Shown piece after piece: positions 40,401 to 52,400 of a stretch of DNA of 64,000 nt (within the stretch, counting starts at the first letter, position 1; each line of letters opens with the position of its first letter). The position numbers and the translations under genes are program-made. Under the pieces are notes generated by a model. The model was not told the origin of the DNA. It did no database searches and saw nothing but the letters and a program-made list of their open reading frames with translations. The stretch comes from Bactrocera neohumeralis (taxonomy: Eukaryota; Arthropoda; Insecta; Diptera; Tephritidae), in the NCBI RefSeq assembly GCF_024586455.1, contig NC_065923.1, positions 69,289,076-69,353,075 on the forward strand, in the 5' to 3' direction.

Positions 40401-43400
40401 GCAATATAGTTTTAAAACGCTTTTCATTAAACTAAGTACCCAGTAAGCAAATGCATAACTTGCCGTTTATTAAGATAAATGAATTAATTAACATATGTAG
40501 TTATGTATGTATGTGTTTGTGTTTGTGAGTGAGTGAAGAGTCTATTTAGATGAGCACTTCGGCCATTTATACAAAGCCAAGCGCCATAAGTTTGCCTATA
40601 TGCAATCAAAAACTGTACGCTATAAGTATATATGATGGTCCGTCTGTTGTGGCATGCAAATGCAAATGCTTGTGCTTGCCATGTTGTATACCAACAACTT
40701 CATATAGGAAACACTGCACTTAACTGGCCAAGCCAAAGTGTGTGCATTCACTTGAATGTCTAATAAAGATCTATGAATACATGGCACGCATGTGCAATTA
40801 CATACAAACAAATGTGTGCGAAGATAACTAATGTGTAAGTATGGCAACTACTCGAGTTTACAGTAATATCTTTATACATACATACATATGTATGTACATA
40901 CACAAAAGCAAATAAATGCAAATGCATATTAGAATTGTGGCTCTCTGCATATCTCATGCTCATAAGCATTTATTCATCACTTTCAATTAAAATTAAAATT
41001 GCCATTGCCGATGGCCGATGGCTGACGGCTGGCAACTAATGCGTCCACTTAGCAGTAACGGCAGTTAATGTCTTTACTTTGAATGCTTTGATTAGATGCA
41101 GGCGTGCTGTGGATTATGATTAAAGCGAATTTTTCATTTTGGCCACAACTAGTTTGCTTGTTTGTTGTTGTTGTTATTTTTGTTGTTGTTGTTATTATTA
41201 TTGTAGTTGTTGTTGTTGTTGTTGTTATTTTTATTGTTGTCGTCATTTTGTTGTTGTTGTAATTTGTTGTTGTTGTTGTTGTTGTTTTTATTATTATTGT
41301 AGTGGTTGTTATTTTTTATTGTTGTCGTCATTTTGTTGTTGTTGTCGTAATTTGTTGTTGTTGTAATTTGTTGTTGTTGCAATTTGTTGTTGTCGTTATT
41401 TGTTGTTGTTGTTGTAGTCTTGCAAATGCACCAGCAAAATTCTAAATATTATTGCATAACATTAAATACTGCAGATCTTTATTGTTGTTGTTGTTGTTGT
41501 GCAGCTGCAGAAAATCTGCACAGCAATCTCGTGTCTATCCGTCTGTTTGTCAATCTTGGCGCTTTACTTTGCAATAGTCTTCACTTTCAATTAGCATGGT
41601 TGCTACTTCCATACGCGGCACTGTCAGCAGCCGCTTACCATTGTGATTATGGGCTATGATTTAGGTGGGTTCGTTGGGAAGTTGTTCGTTGCTGGTTTCG
41701 ATATATAATTTTTTGGAAATTTTTAGCAAATTAATTTCTGCAATGCCAGCTTTTGTGGAAATTTCCTAAAATAAATAAAGTGATTTCAACTTTGTGACGT
41801 GTCCATGAATATTCACGAGGTTCTGAACCATTTGTTGCGGTTCTGCGCATTTAGCAAAAAACTAGTCCTTCAATTTTCAATAAATCTCATAGATTTCTTT
41901 GATTTTTATTAAGCACTTGGCACCTTCTTTCTAAAATATTTTTATACTTTTAACGGATATCGTTCCAGAACCCATGAAGCGAGCTTATGTACAACATCAT
42001 CTGCATTCAATCTTGGAATTAGAAATTGGAACTAGGACAACATCTTCCAATCTTGGCACTAGAAATTTCAGAACTTAGAATGAAATCATTAGTACCAGGT
42101 GTTCTTATTTTTCTCGTTAGCGCTATATAAAGCTGAATTGTTTTTAGAGAGTTCAAGGTCGAGTCTTATTTTCATCATCATTTTCATGTCTTGAATTCCA
42201 TTCAAGATACCAAACGAAGACAACAAGTTCTTCACTTTCTCCTTCTTCTACAACGTGCTATTTTTTCGAGGGAAAGCTCTACTTCTTGTTTCCTAAACAA
42301 ACAGGTCTTCTAAATAGTCTCCGCCTCGATAATTAGCTTAACAAAAACTCTTCTGAAGAAAACTTTTAGAGTGAGTTCCTACGTTGTTATAATTCTAAGA
42401 GGGTAATGTTAGACTTACTGCTCCGGAGAGCAGTTTCCTTCAAAAACCTAACTTTATTATCAATGGCAGCCGGTCACTTTGTTATAAGAATGGTCTCAAT
42501 GACACAGAGACTTCCTTCTTGATTTATCACCTCTTGCGAGATTATGGCTTAAACACTTCGCAGCCCACACTTTCAAATATTCCCTTTACCCTCAGCAAAG
42601 CTGGCTTTTCACTGGTTGTGGAGGTTTCTAACAGGCCATCGGAGTCCATGTTATAAGGTTGAGAATCTTTAAGGACGTCAGCTACAGAATCTGTATGAAA
42701 AACGAGGAGGTGGAAGCACCTCAGCACTTCGCGCCCGATCGTCTCGTTTGCGAGATCAAGGCTTAACGCTTGGAATCTCACACATTCAGATATTCCACCG
42801 AACTGTTGGGAATAGCAATTAAACGCCTGAGAAAATTTTTATTGGCTACAACGCGTTTTGCTGGTTTACTGAATAAGTTTGAATCATAGGAGTTCAATTT
42901 TTTTGGCTTCACAAATGTCTGCATATAGTAGTACAAGTGCGACCCCTGGATCAGCCATCAAACCTAACCTAGTATGGTTCCAAAAGACGAACCTCAACCC
43001 TAAAGCAAACCGATCTCAGACAACTTACGGGAAACTGAGCTTGCCAGAAGGCTCAGTGGTATCGGCAAATGGAGGCTATGAAATTATTTTGTCAAACTGC
43101 TACTGAAGAAAGCTAGAAGGTGTAACTTCAGTGCAATAAAGATCTGTGTCGGAACGTAAAGAGAGTCTCTTCGGTGTCAAGGACCGCAGTAGTGAAAATG
43201 GCGGAAGTAGCGCTAAGTATTTGGGTTGGAAGTTAGGACCGAGTGACGTGGTTTTCATGAAAGTGTTTCTGAAAAGATACAAAAGTAAGTTTCCTAAGAA
43301 CCCTTGGCTCTCAACGGACTATATCAAACTTTCTTGTGTATATCTCACATGAAGGTGTAACTCAAATATATACAATATCTATATAGAATCGAAATAATAC

Positions 43401-46400
43401 ATGTAGGAGGTTCAATTATTCGTTAAAATCAAATTAATAGAACAAATTAATAGAAGAAGAAGTTTTTCCAAATATATATTGAAGGAGTAATGATCAATTA
43501 TAAGCCATCACTCTATCTCCAAAAACTTGAGCTTCAAATTAATTCTCCATCAGTCCGTCAAGTTTTACATTTCACGCGTTTTGCTACTTAATCCATTAAC
43601 TCTACAGCACACCCACGCAACTGCACTCAATTTTCCATAGTCGGCAATTTCGCTATGCACATCATTTTTTCCTAATTTTCTACTGGCTACACTTTGCATT
43701 TGCTGCCTACAGAAATTGGGCGCGCTACACATTTCTAGCCGTTTTTTTGCCCTCTGCAGCAATGCTTCCCTAGATTTTCTCTAGTAGGAGTAAAGCCTCC
43801 ACATTTTCTGTTGCTTTGATGTTCGTCAAGTGCATCATAGTTGTGCTGCTTCAGCAACTGCTGCCAACGTCATGGCGAAGATTGGTGCTCAAACGCTTTC
43901 GCGGCATCTTTGTCAGGCGGCCATGGCGCACACACACACTTGCAGAGATAGATCCACAAAGGCATACTTCAAATTGCCTGTCAGCGAGACACTTTATTTA
44001 TGGCGTGTTAGAAGTGTCATTAAAAATTTGTAAGTACGATTATGTTGACAGAAATGCCATTTGACTAGCTTCATTATGCATGGTCTCTATTTTGCCATTT
44101 GCATTCTCAAATGAATATGCATGATTTGGCGTTTTGCATTGTGAAATTGTAAATATTTAATCCATTTCATGTGAGCTTACATTTGCTGGTGTCAGATCAA
44201 ACTGGTAATCCGCAATGGCGTTAAACTGATGCTGTTCAATGATTTAATAATAAAGTCTTAGCAATGACGGTGTTGTATGAATGAGGTTATGTAAATGGAA
44301 TAATTGCTGTCAGTTTTAATGAATATAAATTAAAATGCAGATTGGCAGATCCTGTTGTTGTAGATCGTTTATCATGGATATGGTTAGTTAGTTTACTGAG
44401 AAGTTGAAAGAGAAGTTAGATAAGACGTCTGACTGGCAAGCTCCAACCGATTTACGCAGTCGCTACTGGTGCAGTAGTGCAGAGAACGGCTGAATAGTCT
44501 ATCGAGATGTAACTAAGTGCACCTTATCTAAGTGACCGGTCACAAAGGTATAGCCGAGAATGAACTGGTTAATGAGCTCGCCCGTTTCGCAGTATCCACT
44601 AACAGGTTAGGACCTGAACCAACTCCAAGGCATGCGCCATGCCAAGTGGCTAAAGGGAGGTTACAACCACAGCAGATTTAAATATGTAATCACTGCCAAG
44701 GAACAAACTCAGGCTAATTGTCACATTCTACACTGGCCACCGTAAGCTCAAGAAGCACTTACATAACATGGGCTTAGCTTCTTTCGCAAATTGCCGGTTC
44801 TGCGACTGGGAGCCTGAAACTCCAGAACACCTGCTAATTGACTGCACAGCAGTCTGCGGACGCAGGATGAAGGTCTTTGGATCCATGTTTCTAAATAGGG
44901 ATCAGATCGCCTCAAATCAAAAATGAACTCTGCTGTGCTCCTCCAAACCATTATAAGGATTTAAGGTGTAGAACTATAGATCTGCAGTTTGTATCAACAT
45001 ATTATTATTAAATGTAAAACACAAATATTTGACCGCAAACCCCTCAAGTTTTGATGTATTATGGTTATTCCATTGCAAGCTTAGCTCTATAAAATATTTT
45101 TCCTTACCATTTCCATCCTCGGTACAGAAATGGAGGCCTATTGGTGTCTGAAGGATATTCCTAGGTCATAGGTTAGGTTAGTCTCGGAATTCGGGTGTTA
45201 GCCATACACCGAGCTATGCCCGTAGATTATACGTATATGTAAATTCTCCTGCAGCCAGCAGTCGTCTCGCCGATTTTGCTGCGCAGTTTTCAGCGAAGAG
45301 GTCTATATGTGGCACGTTTAGTACCAGTTCAAAAGCCGCCGTTGGAGTTGTTCTTAAAGCTCCCGTTATGCATAGTGAAGCGAGCCTCTAAACCTTTTCC
45401 AGGTTGTTCCGAACATCTGCTTACACGCACATAAAGCATTGCTAGCTTTTCTCACTTTTCCTTCAACATTGTGCTTCTACAGCAGTTTGCTGTCCAACCC
45501 CAAGGTACGAGTACTTGGTGCGGTCCTTGAGAGAGTGTTGTGTCCCATTTATCAAAGGGAACCTTCATAGAGTAGTTTTGTGCTTACTTGTGAACACAAG
45601 CAGATTCCTTGTCTCGGGTTCAACCCCAGAGCCGCCTCCGATACCAAATTTTGAACTGTATTGAAAGTGGTTGTCATAATACAGCTTATACGAGTAAGCT
45701 GTAAACACCTCCACGTTATTAAAATAGCAATGTCGTCCGCATATGCCACTATCTGGAGCTTTGTCGCCCTAGTTCTTTATCGGTTTATTCACCACTAGGC
45801 CTTATCAGAAGTATTCTATTACTAAAAAAACCATATAAGTTTTCATGGAACTTTGCATAAATCCTCAACGCTGTATATCGGGTAGAAACCAAAAATGGCC
45901 AGTACAGATCTCCGTTTCCATTACGGACCGAGTTTGTATTCGGTCAAGTGCACTATACTCGGCAGTATTCTTTCAACTTGTTTACCAGTTTTAATGAGGC
46001 GTTAGAGGCTAGGAAATCTTCCTTTATTTCAGCTACTTGTCTCTACTTTGTTCCCCTTTGCTTACGTGTCTAAAAATAGTTCTAGTTTTATAATTTTTTT
46101 TTTTAATTTTTTAATGATCCGCTAATAAAAGATTCAGCTTCGTTTATAACGACATAAAAAATTCCCCAAATTTAAGCGTACACTGTAAGGGTCTCATATT
46201 TCCCCATTAACCCATTGTTCGCCAACGATAATAATTCACAACACTGTCAACTTTAAGCCAATTCGAATTAAAAATGCTTACTAAATTCCACACTATATGA
46301 TGGAAGAAATTTTTATGATATTTTTGAATAATTGCCCAAGCTATGACTGCGACAAATTCAACGCATAAAAAAGCACTTGAGATCACTTCAAAGTGAGAAA

Positions 46401-49400
46401 ATCACTAAAAATAGGGCTGCAGAGAATTTCGCGCAAATACACGCACAACAACAAATAAAAAGTAAGTAAAATGTATATTTATGTATGTATGTATGTAGTT
46501 GAATTTATGCCGGCAGCCAGAGGATCTCAAAAAGGAGGAACGACAAAGCAACGCCTCAAGGAATTACACACTTAATTAATGAGTGTTTTTGATCTTGCTC
46601 GGTTGTGTATTCATACATACTTATACACACATTATAATGTATATAAAATGGAGCTTACATACGTATATATGTAGTTTAACTATATTAAGACGAGGAAAGT
46701 TTTATAGAGCAGTGACAGGTTTTGAATGAAGAAAAAGTTCTTTCCGCGTAAAAACCAAGGTTTTCTATTTCACTGTTCACTTCAGCAAGTTCAAGATCAT
46801 CCAGCTTCTTATCAGTACGTTTACATAGAAGCCGAAACCAGATTAATTACTAGCTTGTGAATCTGTGACCCTTTACCCATAACCTTACTAACGGTATTTT
46901 TTATGTAATATTACTCGGATAAATCGGTAGCATTGGTCTTTAAACTCTTAGTTTTCCTTTCTCCAGACAGGATAAGGAAGCAAAGGAAATGGGTCGGGTA
47001 GTGAACGAAGGCAAGACGAAATATCCTCTATCAAAGACCAAACTCTATAAGACACTCATTACGGGAATAATGTTATATCGTACAAAGGCATGGACGATGA
47101 GAGTCGACGTTACGAGTTTTCGAGAGAAATATTCTGTGGAATATTTATGGTCATTTGACATAGTAAGCGAATTAAGAGACAGCGGCTACGCTGGCCTGGT
47201 CATTTCGTCCGAATGGACTAAAACACTCCAGCTCTGAAAGTATTCGACGCAGTACTCGCCGGGGAAGCAGAGAAAGAGGAAGTCCTCCACTCCGTTCGAA
47301 AGACCAGGTGGAGAAGGACCTGGCTACACTTGGAATCCCTAATTGGCGCCAAACATCGACAAGAGAGAACGACTGGCGGTCCGTTGTAAACTCGTCCATA
47401 ACCGCGTTGTCTACGCCAATAAAGTAGAATAATGTTAACATTTACATATTTGAGGTACTCGAGTAACCTTGCCATGCTCTAGCATTGAGTTTTGTTGCTC
47501 CTTAAGGCTACAAATACAAAAAATGTCAGATTTTCTTCGAACTCTGTTGTAGCATAAGCACATGACAGTATTTTTTTGATCTGTCATTAGCAATCTCAAT
47601 ATACACAGAATGTTAACCAATCTGAGCACCCATTATTTGTTGATCCAATTGGTTTTTATAAGTTTCGTCAATAATTTCTAGCTTGAAAATGGTTTTGGGG
47701 AGACCCGTAACATAATTGTGTCCTGAGCTTTTGCGATCTCCGTGAATTTCGTGATTGGGCTATGGTCTGACAGTAGCAATCTCAATATGCACAGGGTGGT
47801 AACGAGCGCAATTTCTTAGTATTTGTACGTCCAATCGATTTCAATGAGTTTTATCAATAATTTCTAGCTTGGGAATGCTTTTGGAAAGATCCTTAACATA
47901 ATTGATTCCTGAGCTCTTGTGATCTCAATAGATTTCGTGAATGTATTTTTGGCCTGACATAAGGAATCTATATATCTGATCCCTCATTAGTTGTACACTT
48001 TGTCGATTTCAGTTTTGTCAATAATTTCCAGCTTAGGAAGGCTTTTTGGGAGATCCGTAGCATAATCATCTCTTGAGCTCTTGGGATCACAATGGATTTC
48101 GCTAAATGATAATAGTGAAATGAGGATTCCATTTACAACTTAGCAAACTAAAAAACCTCTACCTGACTTATCAGACTAACCTCGTGCGAACTAATTCAAT
48201 AATTTGCGGGAGAAAACTGCAATAAACAAAACTAAAACTCGACAAGAAACAGTCTAAACGAGTGGCACTACAATAAAGTCAAATAAAGTAATTCGATTTG
48301 AAGAGCTGCTACGAAATGATTTGCAGTTGTAGAGCCGCCATTATAAATGAGGACATTATGAAGTGACAAAAAGCTATTTCTTTGGAATATTTCATGTGAC
48401 TTAGAACTTTTTTCACTTTCTGAATATTTTTTGACTTTGTTGCTTTTGTTGTTGTGCTTTCTGAATGCAAAAATCAAGCGGAACAGACAGGCTGAGGGTC
48501 TCGTAGCGGCACAGCGAATTTCCCTACCAAACAAACTGCCGCTCCGCCCTCAGATACAAGTAAGTACAGCAGCGGATGACACTGTCACTGTCTGTCAGTT
48601 TGTCGGCCCACGCCGCTGCCGCGTTTCCCATATATCACACGAGAGTCGCGTTGATAATAATGCGAATATAATCCCATGTAGTATATGGCGGCTGCATGTG
48701 TGTCAGCGACATTTTATGTGACAGCGCGGTGCAGTGTTGCACAATTCACGCTAATCTACATTGGGTGGCAGTGAACATCTCGAAATTGTCACACAGTCGC
48801 AAAAGTGACATTCCAAAACAACACACATGTATTTATGTGCGTTTATAAACAAATAAAAAGTCAGAGAGAAACTACGCGAGTGGCGCGAGGCGTGTGGAAG
48901 CTGTCGGTGCCCTCTGTGGCAAAGTGGGAATCGTCAGTGCGCACTCCATGGCGGGTAACGAGGCTAAGCAGAACAGATACATATGTGTATGTGTGCGAAT
49001 GTGTGTACTGCTCGTTTGCAACGAGGCACGACACAATACTTTGCTGCTTTTCGGATGTGTGCCTAATTATTTCATGATTAACTGAAGTTCAAAGCAAAAG
49101 CGAGAAAATTAACCACAAAGGTAGATGCTAACTGTGACAATTGAAGATGTTAGCAAACGTGGAGTCAAAGGGTGTATGGCGTGGCAAATTTGTGGAGAAA
49201 CCGGCATACATAAACACACGTGGAATTGATCGGAACTAAAATACGTTATATAAGTTGAACAGAATCGGCGAAAATTTTCCAAGAAGTAATAGTTCGAACA
49301 GGTGAAATACCTAGGACTTTTCATTGATAGAAAGATTTCATGATAGAATATTGAGGAGAGATCTAGGAAAAAAGAAAAGCAGAAGTACTAGCGTTGAGCT

Positions 49401-52400
49401 CGTTCTGAGTGCTCTAAAAGTTAGTCAAGGAATGTCTCTTGTTACTATAAATAGCATCAAGTTACTACATTATCAGATTCGTTTGGGTGCCTGATCACAG
49501 CGAAATCGCTGGAAACTACAAAGCCGTTGAGTTAGCAAGAAGGAAAGAAAGCGCTAGCAAGGGGAACCCTTGTCTCCGTTGTCATCTTGCACTGGATCTA
49601 TGGACCTCGAAAGCGGTTGGCGTGCGTTGGTCGGAGATTTCTTTGCGACTTCGGAATCTTTCCAGCTAAGCATAGAGCGCATGAGATTTACGGAAGTACT
49701 TGCTCTTAGCAAAGTTCATCTTGCCGCAGTCTTACTGGATATACAGCTATTGCAAGACTAATCGGCGAACTATAAGGCATAGCTGAAACTGACATTCAAT
49801 TATATATCAGTTTAAGGTACCACAAACGGACCGACATTTTAAGCTGTTCAAGTGAGATCGCTGTTAGGATCGAGCTCTTAACTTAATTCTAAACTAATCT
49901 CTTTCGAGAAGATGAGCAAGAGAGTGCCGGCCACAAGTACATGTCATTAGTTCTACTTTGATTAGTTTGTGTTAAGATTTTTTTTGCGAATAGATTTAAT
50001 GATGAATTGATGAACGGCGGCACACGTAAGACTTAACCTCTTCTCTCATCAAAAAAGTAGTCAGAATTCACACAATTTGTCTTCCTGTCTCACTATATAT
50101 AGTAGACTCTTTAAAATTCTCAACAATGTTTGAAGCAAGTTCAGCCTCGAAATATATTCCATAATAATAGATTTGTACCTAGAGCATTAAAAACTATCGT
50201 CATCTCTCAACAAACAATCAAATTGGTTTTAAGCGACCGAGGCTTTTTATAATGATAATAAGATATATAAATACTTGCTTCAATAGGAGTCCTATATCTA
50301 AAAACATTATTGGGTGTAACAGTTCATTGAACCCGGTCAAAATTTCCGAAGATATTGTAATGACACGAAACAAAAATAACCAACGAGAAATCCTTTTCCA
50401 TTACAGTTAAGATCACATACCAGGAAAGGACCCGAATTTATGTCCAGCCAAGGACTCTACCATATATGAGTTTACAACAGCACGCCAGTCGTTCTTCCGT
50501 TTCGCTGTTTGGCGCCAATTGGAGATTCCAAGTGTATCTAACTCTGTTTGGATCGCAAAGTAAAGAACAAACAACTATTTAAAAATTAATGGAACTTCAA
50601 ATGAATCACATCCCATTCAAACATTTGACCTAATTGTAAAACAAGGATGTTTTTATTCACTATTAACGAAATTGCGAAATAGAAGAAATATAAAAAAAAA
50701 AACAATCTATAGCCACCAACACATACATATTAATAGAGATATATGAAGTAGAAGAACCGGCAACATGCGATCCGGGTGCATTTAATGATGACAAGGTAAT
50801 AAAATCGAAAGCGCAGCTAGAAACAATGAATGTTTTGTTTACACAATAGCATATTTATGAATACTAATAAGTATAAAAATGTAAATGAAATTCTCAGAAA
50901 AAGTTTACTACATATATTGTGTGAATGTAGTAATAACTGATAACAAAGCACGACCCCAAGCCTAAAGTCAGATTGTGAGATGAATTCTTATTAATGCTAT
51001 GCAAATGTTTAAGCCGCAATACTGCGCTGCGCCCTGATAAGCACATAAATTATAGAATTGCATAAAAAACAAGAAAAAATGTTGACTTCAGTAGCACCCT
51101 TTACAAATAACAAACTTTTCCATACAAGAACTTGATTGCAATCAAGCATTTTGTATGGCAGCTATATGACATAGTTGTCCGATGTGTATAATGCTTTCAG
51201 AGTTTATAGGCCAGTCTGGGATTATAATTCTTGCCAAATTTTGTGTAGATATCTTGGCAAATAAAAAAGTTTTACATACAAGAAGTTTTCATCGGTCAGT
51301 TTGTATGACAGCTCTATGCTATAGAGGTCCGATATCGACCGTTTTGACAAATGAGTAGCTTCTTGAAGAGAAAATAACGTGTGTAGAATTTCAGATCGTT
51401 ATCTCAAGATCTGAAGAACTAGTTCTAATACATATATACAGAAGGACAGAGAGATGAACATAGCTAAATCGACTCAGCTCGTCGCGCTTATAGCCAGTGG
51501 TCTGATGGATCATTTATGTATATATACATATGTTAGATATATTTTATAGAATGTCCGACATTTCCTTCTGGATATAAAAAACATTGTGGCAAACTTAGAG
51601 TAGATAGTTAGAGTGGCTGTCTTGCGACGCAGCTCGGTCTTAAGGAGGCACATTGTGATACCAGCGAGACTAAAATCCCCTCATTCTATTGTCTTCTCTT
51701 TGCACCACCCCGTGTTTCTCAGTTAAAAGTACGAAAAGTTTTAGCTGTGCAATATCCGAAACGTCTGCAAGAAATCCGCGACCGATATTGCGATTCTCTT
51801 CCTATATAAAGCTTTGCATTCACATATAAGATGTTTTATTGTCACCTCTTCTTCTACCTCCTGACAGCTTCTACAATAGTCACCTAGTTTGCTGGCATGG
51901 CTGTCAATTATACAGTGACCTGTTAGCACTTCTACTGGAGTTCTTATACCATTCCTTTTAAACTTTAATAATGACATGTGCGTTCCTTATTCCATTCATG
52001 CCACGTTTGCATACGTTTTAAGGAAGTCAGGAATTGATTCCACCGAGACTAAGCTATATTTATAACATGTTTGCCGATTAAATATCTGAAAGTAGCCAGA
52101 AGCATATAAATTCCCTACTTTTCGGAGTATATGGTAACTGTAAGGTAGTGAATATTCTAGCTAGTTCATCTGCTTCACAGTTATCAGGGTTATTACTATA
52201 TACTGGAACCAATTGCAGGTTTATCGTGAAATACGATGTTAGGTCCACTAAGAGATCAAGGCATTATTTCACTAACTTTGGCGAAACCCTATGAAACTTT
52301 AATGATTTCAAATATATAAATACATTCCTTCTTGTGAGCACACTCCTTTTCAGAACAAGAAAGCTTTTTAATTGCTGTGATCTTGGCTTGTAGAACCCAA

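Noticed and set aside
41139..41382. Cys/Val-rich and Asn-rich small proteins on both strands
   Set aside because: Pure products of the TTG microsatellite.
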